From Clonostachys chloroleuca (taxonomy: Eukaryota > Ascomycota > Sordariomycetes > Hypocreales > Bionectriaceae), in the NCBI GenBank assembly GCA_037952775.1, contig JBANAY010000004.1, forward strand, positions 372,001-436,000: a DNA stretch of 64,000 nucleotides, in the 5' to 3' direction. This document shows, one piece after another, positions 33,156 to 43,372 of this stretch. Made by a program: the position numbers and the translations under genes. Numbering within the stretch: the first letter of the stretch is position 1; each line of letters starts with the position of its first letter. The notes beneath the pieces were generated by a model, which ran no database searches, had not been told where the DNA came from, and saw only the letters and a program-made list of their open reading frames with translations.

Positions 33156-34440
33156 CTAGGTGGGCTTCACGTTCAATCGACGACAGGCCCCCTTTTTGGT
33201 CCTTTGAAGCTGCCAGTCAGAGTACTCTCGGGCCTTCTCATCCAAGTAAAAGACGTCCTCACTGAGGTTGTCCCAGCCCTCTCGTTTATCCTCAAGGAGC
33301 TGCTCGATAAATCGATGGTATAGATCCCTGAATCGCAGTGGCGACGTGAAGTTGCGCTCTATCTCAAATTCGTGAAGGCCCGTGACCTCCTCGCTACTAA
33401 CATGGTGCATGGTCACGATAGGTTGACACCACTGAGCTTTTCCGTATGACATCATGCTAGGCTTCTCACCGTTCACAACTGGCATACGATAATAAGTAGT
33501 CACCACAGCAAGCAATCCTTGCATCAAGGTCCCATTCCTTTGATACATCCGTCTTCCCATCGAAGAAGCTTTTCATTGTCGCCTGGGATAGCAGATACCC
33601 GCTGCCTCCATGAGCAAAGGGGAAATCGCCAAGGAAGGCAACGCTGCCAATGTACCATTGTTCCTTTGGGTTAACACGCTGGAGCCATTCTACAACCGTA
33701 GGCCAGGCAACATAGGTATTAGCATCGACATAGAGATACCAATCGTAGTTTGGCCTCTGTCTCCAGGTTTTCTCGGCAATATGGATGTTCTTGTACTTGT
33801 CCGGATTCCATGCCTGAGAAGCGGTGTTGTCGTTTGTATTCCTATTACACGTCTCCTGATCTGACGCACAGTTTTTCTGGCGGAAATATAGATCAAAGTC
33901 GGGATTGTTCGCTCTTGCTTCCTCCCTCACTTCATCAAGACTATCCTGAACATGGTAGCCAGCCACCGTCTGTTCCATGTCTCCAAATATGAGGAAGTCG
34001 GAAACGCATCGCAGGTTCGTCAATAGCTGCGTGGGGATTCTGGCGAACGACTCCGAGGCACCAGTTTTCATTATCAAGAGAATTTTTGAAGTATCGGGGA
34101 ATCCCTCACAGGGGCCCTTGGTGGACACTCTGGTGGGAACGGGGGGCATCCCAGAGATTTGCTGGGGAGCTGGCGCCGAGGATGGAGACGGAGATATAGC
34201 ATGGCGTAGATCATCTGAAGCCGGGGAGGTATCCGAAATATGCAACTGTTTGATAGCAGTTTTGTACTTGAGTACGCCAGAGCAGAAACCACTGCCCGGA
34301 CATGTGCTGGCTAATCGCCACAAGCCGAGAAGAATGGCCCCAAGCACGGCGGTCGAGATGGCGATGAGGACAACAAAACGCCAACTGCGAGAGATCAGTT
34401 GGCCCGAGGTCAACTGCCACCTAGAGGTGAAGTAACCCAT
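33156..34440 (-). pseudogene. GT31-like (fringe-type) Golgi glycosyltransferase with a broken frame
   Basis: Two overlapping minus-strand frames. The first (34440 to 33466, 324 aa) has a type II signal anchor (FVVLIAISTAVLGAILLGLW, residues about 23-42), a stem rich in Ser/Pro, and a GT31 catalytic core (DWYLYVDANTYVAWPTVVEW, WYIGSVAFLGDFPFAHGGSG, CCGDYLLSYA), then hits a stop. The family continues in the next frame from about 33490 (VVNGEKPSMMSYGKAQWCQP, IVTMHH) to 33156. Roughly 15 residues expected between SYA and NGEKP are missing, so a deletion that also shifts frame is the simplest reading; short introns tried here do not repair it. The acidic metal motif reads D-A-N rather than the usual D-x-D. 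Members transfer sugars onto glycans in the Golgi. Confidence 0.65.
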
Positions 34441-37400
34441 GCTGTGCCACGATGATGTTGAATGAATTGGCTCGGTCCTTCATAAATCATTAGCCAGCCT
34501 TGGCGATGAGATTGAAAGAACATCAATCATGGATGAAGAGCAATTAGCCAATACACGGTAGGTACCATGACTGACGCAGTTGAGAGGGCAACAACAGCAC
34601 GACATCTCCTTTAGATATGCATTTTTAAAATTAAGAGGTGCAACGTGGAACAGATACTCATGTGTGATAAACTTAACTGATTGACTACAACTCGTCCATT
34701 GGAATCTCCTCCCAGCCTGTGGGTTGCCAGAAGACGTTCTTGACATTGGATGAGACCAAAAGTGCCCATTCCTTGTCAAATCCGGTAGCATCTCCTGCTT
34801 TCCGACCAGAGATTATGAATAGTTACAGCTACAGGACATGTCCTGCGTGCAGCTGGCCTTCCGATGAGTAGTCTACAAGAGAGAGCACACAGGTTTCACG
34901 CTACACTCTGGCAAGGCCCTCGAGTCTACATCAAGCACACTTCCCTTGTGGCCGGTAGAATGCTACGTACAACGTAGGCAACACTATTATGGACACAGCA
35001 ATAGCTTCTAAGCCAGGAAGTGCCTGGTAGATAAGCGTCTCACTGAGGTTGGCATCATTGACCGAAGTGTTTCTTGATTGCGTGAATCACCAATCAAAGA
35101 TCCCCAAATTACTATAGACGAACGAACGATTGAGAATTCTTTCCCGTCTTTGCGACTCTGGTAAGGGAAGGACGTCAGGTGTTACCGAATACATGGCGTG
35201 AAACCAGTATAAAAAAATAAAAAAATAAAAGGTAGTGTTTGAAGGTGGAACAGCATCACACAGTCCGGTAAACAAGACACGACAAGACAATCAGCGTTAG
35301 GATAGCACAGCCCCATGGCCAGGGATTGGGAATGGACGGACAGAGATGATACTTGCAAACACACAGCCAATCACATAGAACGGGTGAGATGAGAAAGAAA
35401 CCCACCCTCCCTATGTAGGTAGGTATCTAGGGAACTTGCAAGTTTGTCTTCTCCAGAGGTGGTGCCGGGCCTACCTACAGCTAGGTACGGTCTTGTGTAA
35501 CCCAAAGCAGTCGTTGCTCTTCTCGTCTCCATTTACTACCAGATCAAGGCTCCAAAGTTCACTTTAGGTCGTGATCTCTTGCCTTCATATTCTTTCTCGG
35601 GAAACGATTGCATATATCCGTCGTCAGCTTTAATCCCTTGAATTTAAAAGCAACAAATGATGTGAAGCGTCCAAAGTTAGCGAATCCGTTCACCTGTGCT
35701 CTTGTTTTTTTTTTTTTTGGGCCGGGGGGTATGAACCCTTCGCCCAACGCGTAGTTAGCCACCTTCACAGCAATTTTAACCTCTCTAGAAGGCTTGTCAG
35801 ACAAAGGATTGCCCAATAGAAAAATCAGGACCCTGCACAGCAAATTTTCCCACTCCAGAGGGATGGTCAGGCGAAAAACAAGGAAACAGTGTTCCGTCGA
35901 CTTTCGCTGGAATTTTGATTTTATGTATGAAGACGGCTGAGCATAGGCTAACCTTTGACGCAGCCTCGAGCAGTCCGAGCAGCAATTGAGCAAGGAGTTG
36001 GACGATCAGTCACTCATATAGGCATCTTCCCTCCTCTTCTATCAAGGGCATGCTCGGGAACATACGTAATCACTCGTAGAAATAGCACCACAGTGTTACC
36101 AAAGCATGATCAAGTGCTAAACTTCGTGGTGCATCCGGAATTGACTACTTGGCGTGTTGATTTTAGATCTGAAGTTCAACATTGAAAGAAAACTCGTCTG
36201 CCCCCAACACAACATTGCCTCCGTAATGAAAAGAAAAACAAAAAAACAACAAGCTAAAATAAACAGTTCAAATATATTCAAATTCGCTGGATCTCTTAGA
36301 AATAGGCTGAGCAATGCACGTGACTGGGATATGAAGACTTGGGTCGCTCTTCTCTAGGGTAGGTCCATAGTACTGGGTACGGTACTTGGAGGAAGACATT
36401 TGCAGTGCCACTATCACATATCGATCTGCATGTACAGGCACCTGGATGTAGACGTGGGTTGTTCATGCTGCATTGACACCAGCGCGGCAGACAGAGCATT
36501 GACTTTTAGGCAGCGAGGGCCAACGCTGTAGGGCGTCTCCCGGTGGCTGAGTTGGCTGCTGAACGCGTCGTTGGTTACAGGTGTAATGGACCTGACGCGA
36601 GGTCCCAGGCGGGCTCGTCAAGTGGCAGCCCACGCAGCGGCATCCAACGCTGGCAGTGATGCTCTGCAGCCCCCCGAGGACGCAGCTGCCACTGGCCCAG
36701 ATGCCAGCCAGCCGGCGCGTGGCCAGATAGTCACCCCGAACGCTCTGCATCGCACGCCTGAAGGCTTCGGGGCTCTGGGCGGCGGTGATGGACTCGGCAT
36801 CGGCGCAGGCCACAGCAATCCACTGTCGAGTGGTCCTTCATTACCACCCGTCCATCCATTTCGCCTACACAGAGGTAAGCGTCTATCATTTCATTGCTTT
36901 CTCCGCCTTCACTCTCCTCTCCCATCAGTTGGTTTCCTGGTCCCGTGTAACTTGCCTTTCGTTGTTCTCGACCATGCTGTCCGTTGGCCTCCTCCACTCC
37001 ACTTCATCTGCACGCTGCCGTTGTTTGTGTGATATCTGTGGCTTGCTCGATTCCCCTTCATCCGGTCATCGCACATCCGGTCACATTCACTTCACTCTTT
37101 TCCCTTGGAGAGATCCATCTGCCACATGGATGCTGGGGAGCCCGCTTGAGCCTGCTTCTCTTCTTCGCATCCGCGCTTCATTCACCAAGCCTGCCGATGG
37201 TCATGCCCGGGTTTTCCGCTGCTGCATAGGTTCTGCAATCAGCAGCGTCTCGTACACCCGTGGCCGAGTTTGGATATGCTGTCTGCTGGGTTTCCGCAAT
37301 GCCGCACCATCCCATGGCTCTCAGTTGCCCCCCGACTCCTCGAGTGCCCTTGCGAGAGCTCCCAATGTCTCCGGGCGGTGCCTTGATAGGCTGCCGCACC

Positions 37401-37613
37401 CCAACCCATCGCCCGCTCCCTTCGGCAGACAAGGAGAATCAGCAGGCCTTGCGGGAGGCACTCGAGAGTCAGCAGCAGTACTACCTATTCCAGCTCCAGC
37501 AGCTGGCTCGTGGCATCGAGCAGCTGCAGCGGCAGTACAGGCACACGCACCGGATTCTCCGGTCATCGATTCGCATTTCACAATCTCAGATCATTGCTAA
37601 CGATTCCGCAGCC
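34441..37613. other. Long intergenic region with a base-composition boundary
   Basis: From 34441 to about 36460 the DNA is AT-leaning, with a 14-T run at 35705-35718 and TAGGTA words near 35415 and 35470. From about 36460 it turns GC-rich up to APC10. A GTAAGC at 36875 could be the donor of a long leader intron for APC10 with the acceptor CCGCAG at 37611. An open frame from 37299 runs into APC10 (see findings). No other gene is supported. Confidence 0.45.
36317..36322. promoter_or_regulatory. CACGTGAC box
   Basis: CACGTGAC is the reverse complement of GTCACGTG, the same RTCACGTG word found in other promoters of this window. It lies 1.3 kb from the nearest called start (APC10), so its target is unclear. 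Confidence 0.25.
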
Positions 37614-38656
37614 ATGCCTCAGTCTAGATTGAGCATGCCAGAGCTCTCCGACGACTCGGGCTCCGAGCCAGACCTCAGTGTCCTTGCCATGACCCGGCCA
37701 GGCCCCCGGGAATGGAACGGCTTCATTTGCCGCCATATGATATCTCTCACGATCACTTGCAGGAGGATGACACAAGCCTGGTGGAGGGGGATGTTGACGA
37801 TATGGAGGGTGGGGACCACACAGAAGAGCTGGAAGGGGCTGAGGGGGGAAGAAGAAGATGTAGAGGACGAGGAAGGAGATGAGGATGAGGACGAGGATTA
37901 CGTTCCTTTGGTTGACCCTGCCACGCTTGGCCTCAAGGAGATCTCCAACCTGGGCAAGTTCACCGTCAGCAGTCACAAGCAAGGGAACGGGGTCGACGAG
38001 CTGCGCAGCGATGATCTGGGCCAATATTGGCAGTAAGTGTTCTCCAGAAGATTGCCCGAATACTACCTTGGATACTCACAAACGTGTTGTCAAGGTCTGA
38101 TGGGCCGCAGCCTCATAAGCTTACAGTCTACTTCGTGAAGCGGGTGGGGATCCGCGATCTTCGCTTCTACGTGAACTACAACGAGGACGAGTCGTATACT
38201 CCTACTAAGATTATCTTCAAGTCCGGGACCAGCGAAAACAACCTGATAGAGTTCGCGCAGATGACGCTGGAGACACCGGTGGGCTGGCAGCAGGTTTCAC
38301 TCAGCGGAGCGGGCGGTGACCCGGATGGCAATACCCTCGTGTCGTATGTGCTCCAGATGCAGATTCTCGAGAACCACCAGAACGGCAAGGATACGCACCT
38401 GAGAGGCATCAAGATATACGCCTTTGATATGGACTCGGGGCAGGCGCAGGGGCGGGAGAACAACCCCATAGCCGACATGGTGGAGTTCCTGGACGTTGGC
38501 GGCCCTGCGGCCGCTTCGGTTGCGCCCTCTGCCGGGCAGGATGACACAAGTCAACGGCTGAGCGGCCTCGCGAGAAGATTGGCCGATACGAGGATAGAGA
38601 GTGGCGAGGCGGGACTCTCCATTCCTGACTTCATGCGGGACCCTGAAATTAGATAA
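37614..38656 (+). CDS. APC10: Anaphase-promoting complex subunit 10 (DOC domain)
   Basis: Exons 37614-38032 and 38095-38656 give 326 aa from the ATG at 37614, which directly follows a branch/acceptor pair (GCTAAC...CCGCAG). The DOC jelly-roll domain covers about residues 105-285: LGLKEISNLGKFTVSSHKQG, DLGQYWQSDGPQPHKLTVYF, and TPTKIIFKSGTSENNLIEFA. The last two residues are Ile-Arg, the IR tail by which APC10 docks on the TPR subunit Cdc27/APC3. APC10 helps the nuclear APC/C ubiquitin ligase bind KEN- and D-box substrates. Residues about 33-78 are Trp/Arg-rich and unlike the acidic Glu/Asp linker expected there; the alternative frame (from ATG 37712) reads MERLHLPPYDISHDHLQEDD and looks more natural. 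The frame is also open upstream to 37260. Confidence 0.87.
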
Positions 38657-40824
38657 CTTCATCTTTTTCCTTGTTCGGTATCCAGCGCATGGCTGACTGG
38701 ACTGGTTGAGAAGGCAACGACCTCCAGAGGCGAACAGTCTTGGGGGTGGCGATCTTGACCGAGGCGTGGCAGGGTAGAACGCACCGGGCATCTAGAGCGA
38801 GGCTGAGCAAGATGGCTCTTGTAGCAACAGCAAAAATTCCAATAATGGGAGTCTCATTCTGGGAGACGGAAGGCCGCTGGCGGGCAATGAAGGTACGAGC
38901 TACGAGCAACGAGATAGATAATATCGTGGGACCAATATTACATAGATGTGAACGAAACTCACCAATGTGCTGTTGTCTGCAACACGTGGGGATGTCTACC
39001 TGCTCCGAATCGTTGTTCCTTTCCCATCGCTTAGTTCTTCTCGCCTGCCGCCCTACGCTCTATGGAAAACCTGCCGGCCCCTTCCTCAGACTCCCGTCTA
39101 AGGCATTGGCCAAGAAAGTTTCGCGGGGTGCCAATTCCCGCATCACACCAATCATGCCTGTCTATGTAACCCTTTGGCTGGGCATAGTGGTATGACAATT
39201 GACCGGCCGGGTGCATGGTGGTGTAGCACAGCCCCCCTTTCCTCACCGCGACTAGCTCCCCATCATGACGTGAAGGACGGAGGTGTGATCTTCACGATGC
39301 CGCCCCCAGAGAGAGCTTCTAGAAGGCCTGTTCTGTGGACCCTTCCCGCCCTGGTTTGCTGACATGAGATCACACGCATCACATCACGGTAGGCATTGCC
39401 AGGAAGAGGCGAACTATGGTTCGCAGGGCGCCAAACCGGGCGATAATATTGACTGTTCGGCCTCTCGCGCTCTGTGCTGATCGCCGGCTCGGCCCCAGTC
39501 TCCCCGGGGCCGAAGGTTTGCATGCAAGCTTTAGTAGCAGGGTCCTTGAACACGCTGTGCGCCCATCTCATTAACGCCAAGCCGGAGTAGACAGACGAGG
39601 GGCTGTGCAAGTCACGTTGTTCGAACTAGTCGTAGCGTCTGGCCGGGGATTAATCTGTTAATTGTACTTTTGGTTGAGTTGGGTTGTTGCACAGCCCTTC
39701 TGCTATCTCTGGGCAGCACGGATCTTTAGTGTGGGGGGGCGTTGCTCTGAAAACTGGTTTCTTATTTTCGTTACTTTTTTTTTTTTAATCTTTCCTTGCG
39801 AGATGAGGCGGGTCGTGGGCTAAGTAAATGCAATTGAAGTCATGCTAATAAAGAAAGGAACTTCAGTTGCGCTATGGACGCGGTGAAATGATGCCAATTA
39901 GCTCTGGTGAGCGATTGCCAGTGAATGCAGACGGTGGTAGCGGCAGCTCGATGCCGAGATGCCAGTGTGAATGAGGAGTTACATTGGATGCAGACTGTGC
40001 ATATGTGCGGAGGGTGCATGTGATGACATGTTGAAGCTTGGCCTAGGTGTGTGTGACGAGTCCGATCCTCGCCTGTGGATTGAGGAGAATGGAAGCGACG
40101 CTGGCCAAAGCGAAATATGCCCAGGGCTTGGCAAAGTGTGAATGAGCACGGCACAGCTGTTCCATGAGGTGCCTATTGATCCGGCCATCCGCCAATCGCA
40201 TGACGCCCCGAGAATTCGAAAACTGGAACCACGATAAAAAATGCCCTTCGCGTTGATCGTATCATTCCCTACTACAAAACTCGTGGGCAGCAACACTGAA
40301 CAGCTCTGCCTGGCGCAGGTGCTCGGGTAGCGGGGCCAAGGCGCTGCAGTGAACTTTAGGTAGGGGCCCATAGCAGCATGGAGCCCCTAGCAGCAGCTGG
40401 AGCCTGGGGGCGTGCGGGGCTGCCTTGTGCGAATCATTGCCACATCCACTGTGTTTGTACCCTCCACGCGATTTAGCTGGGAGGGTACATGTCCACACGC
40501 TAACAGCAAGTGGAGTCTCTCAATGCCCCACTCCTGCCCACCCCTGCCCCTACCCGTAGCTCTCACAATGCGGCGACGTCAGCTCACCCTTCACAACCAG
40601 AGCACGAGTCTGCTTTAATTTCTCTTGGCTCCAAATCTCCAGTCTACTTAAGTGTCGGCCGCCCTTCTCCTCATCCGGTTTCAATTTTCCGTCCACCAGG
40701 TCGATACATGACATCTTCGCCCATAGATTCTGATAACACTCGCCGTCCAAGACATCCAAAGTCTCAGTCCTATCACCAGATCCCACCTCACCAACCATCA
40801 CACCACTTTGACAGCTCCGCCAAT
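38657..40824. other. Intergenic region of about 2.2 kb
   Basis: APC10 3' end and the promoter and leader of the SPFH gene. A frame in phase with the SPFH gene is open from 40510, so the SPFH N-terminus could be longer. A 12-T run lies at 39775-39786. No other feature recognised. Confidence 0.5.
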
Positions 40825-42009
40825 ATGTCTACAACTGTCAATGGAGCCGGCGCCGGCACATCCTCCAAGGCTCCCGAGTCGGAGGTCGGATTCCAGCCCC
40901 AGAGCAGGATGGCCGTCCAGCCCCCAAAGCAGGAGGACCTTCAGCGAAGCTACGCTACCGTCGTGAGCTCTGATGCCAATCCCAAGGGCTGGTATGGCAC
41001 CATGAGTAAGTTTACCACTAATGCAGCCTCGCCTCCATCTATCTCGTCTTCCAATATATCTAACATACCCTAGTCAATGCTCTTGGAGCCTGCATGGGAA
41101 CCATGGGAGCTGTCCCCTGCTGCATCTGCTGCCCCAACCCCTTCAAGAGAGTCCAGCAAGGTAATGTTGGCCTTGTCACCAAGTTCGGCAAGTTCTACAA
41201 GGCCGTCGATCCCGGTCTGGTCCAGATCAATCCTCTCAGCGAGGATCTCATCCAGGTCGACGTCAAGATCCAGATCGCCGAGGTTCCCCAGCAAATCTGC
41301 ATGACCAAGGACAATGTCACCCTCCACCTCACCTCTGTCATCTACTACCACATCATCTCTCCCCACATCGCCGCCTTCGGTATCACCAACGTCCGCCAGG
41401 CTCTCGTTGAGCGTACTCAGACCACTCTCCGCCACGTTATTGGTGCTCGCATCCTCCAGGACGTCATTGAGCGCCGAGAGGAGGTCGCCCAGTCGATCGG
41501 GGAGATCATCGAGGAAGTTGCTGCTGGATGGGGTGTTCAAGTCGAGAGCATGCTCATCAAGGATATTATTTTCAGTCAGGAACTCCAGGAATCCTTGTCA
41601 ATGGCTGCCCAGAGCAAGCGCATTGGTGAGAGTAAGGTCATTGCCGCCAAGGCAGAGGTAAGTGTCAACCGGGAAAGTACCAAGAGAGAGCCGAAACCGC
41701 TAACATATTCCACAGGTCGAATCCGCCAAGCTGATGCGCCAGGCCGCCGACATCCTCAGCTCCGCCCCTGCCATGCAAATCAGATACCTCGAGGCTATGC
41801 AAGCCATGGCCAAGTCCGCCAACAGCAAAGTTATCTTCCTTCCTGCTGCGAACCAGACCATGGCCATGAGCCAGGCCGTCAGCCAGGCGTACGCTCAAGA
41901 GATTGGCGAGGGAAGTGGCACGCACGCCACTTCCGGTACCAACGATTTTGGAGGTCAGGACCCTGGACTCCAGCAGGCTATTAACGCTCGTGTTATTGAG
42001 AACATTTAA
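40825..42009 (+). CDS. SPFH/Band 7 (stomatin-prohibitin-like) protein with Cys-rich membrane anchor
   Basis: Three exons (40825-41005, 41074-41657, 41716-42009) give 352 aa. After a disordered N-terminus comes a cysteine-rich segment (residues about 65-80, VPCCICCPNPFKRV) and then the SPFH domain beginning GNVGLVTKFGKFYKAVDPGL, with VPQQICMTKDNVTLHLTSV and the helical part SIGEIIEEVAAGWGVQVESM. The C-terminal helix ESAKLMRQAADILSSAPAMQ fits a stomatin-like oligomerisation region. Stomatins form membrane scaffolds in ordered lipid domains. There is no clear transmembrane helix; adjacent cysteines are good palmitoylation sites and probably replace it. Whether it acts at the plasma membrane or elsewhere cannot be told. 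Start at 40825 is preferred, though an in-frame extension to 40510 exists. Confidence 0.88.
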
Positions 42010-43372
42010 ATGATCTCCGTGAGCTTTAAGGGCTATCCGAAGCGAAAAGGACGTGAATTATGCTGACTCGTGGGCTTTCGTTGGTGAATTTAGCTTGGTC
42101 TACCTGATTTCGAGATCTACGTCGTTTGTGTCATGATCGTCTTCAGCAACACTTTGCCTATTTCCTTGCGATCGCCCGCGAGTCCGCTTCTCCCCGCTTG
42201 CTCCAGCCAATTTTTTTTTCTTGCCTTCGAGCACGCGACAACCGTTATTTCCCGCCTTGGCTTTCTCTCGCTCGTTTTGCTTACTGCGCCTTGATTTATA
42301 CGATATCCCCAACCTTCGCTTTAATTGGAGAGGACAGCAATGGAATTTAAGAACACACAAAAGGAAAAGGAAAAAAAACTTATTCAATGGAAGCACATAG
42401 CTTTCTTGGTGGTGGTGGGTTGATGATTGGTAATGATTAGTGTGACGGCCAAATATTATTCCCCAGGTTTGGACGGAGACACAAGTTGAATGGGAGATGA
42501 GATGATGGATATTTTTTTGATACCCGGCTTCACAACGTTGATGGAGGGGCAACTCCTCTCGTCCTTCGTTCTTTGCACCAGGATACCCCTGTATGATACT
42601 GTTTTAATGATACTGGAATCAGTTTGCAATTTTTTACATGCTCAAATTTTCTTTGATGTGTTGGTGAGCCCTCTAGCATCGTCGTATGGCTATCGAGAGT
42701 GTTTTCGTATTTAAGAGCTCGAAGAGTGTACAAATCAATATAGTAGCATGAGACCTTTAGGACAGCGTTTAGGCAGACACAATGCCTGCAACAGTTCGAG
42801 GATGACGAGGCCAAATGGTGTGCCTCGGTGGCCAGAATGCACGAATTGAAAAGCACAAAGTTTATTCAGGCTGAATGACTAATGGGATATAATACCGAAA
42901 AAAAAACTTCTATTCGTAAGATGATGAATGAGATAGTATTTACCAAGGTTCATAATAGACCGGGCGATGACGAGATTGGCGTTTTATACGATGGACTTGG
43001 TGTATTTCAAAGCAAGGAGGATCATGTTTTAAGTGTATGAAAAATATCGATTCAAAATAGACAAGACTCTATCGCTGCTATTTCGATATAGGCTGCATGA
43101 AGTTCAACCAAACAGATAAGTATATGCCATCCACGCCATTGCCAAACCCCAGGTGAAAGACAGATTAATCCCTAAACGCCAACCGATGAACGGCGAAGAT
43201 AGCCAGCTGCACTTCAAGATTCCACAGATCCCCATCAGTGATCACGTAATTTTACAGACAGCTCAGAAGCGGCCTAGCCCACACTCAGCAATGTTTGAAG
43301 CCATCAAGCGGCGAACTTCCTGACAACCGAAGTCTTTAGGCGATGCCCGTGCTTGTTCTTCCATAAAGGCTC
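42010..43372. other. Convergent intergenic region, AT-rich
   Basis: 3' ends of the SPFH gene (+) and NOP58 (-). I looked for box C/D snoRNA signatures because of the NOP58 neighbour: a C-box-like TGATGA occurs near 42920 but no D box follows at a suitable distance. No gene called. Confidence 0.5.

Noticed and set aside
33430..33490. Very short introns (25 or 38 nt) that might repair the GT31-like frame
   Set aside because: Both are shorter than any other intron here (minimum 46 nt), and the 38-nt version does not restore the WCQP motif frame.
35559..35993. 144-codon minus-strand ORF with a poly-Lys run
   Set aside because: The KKKK run is simply the 14-T tract on the plus strand, and the rest has no recognisable pattern or coding bias.
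42915..42935. C-box-like TGATGA near NOP58, possible box C/D snoRNA
   Set aside because: No CUGA D box at suitable distance and no terminal stem.
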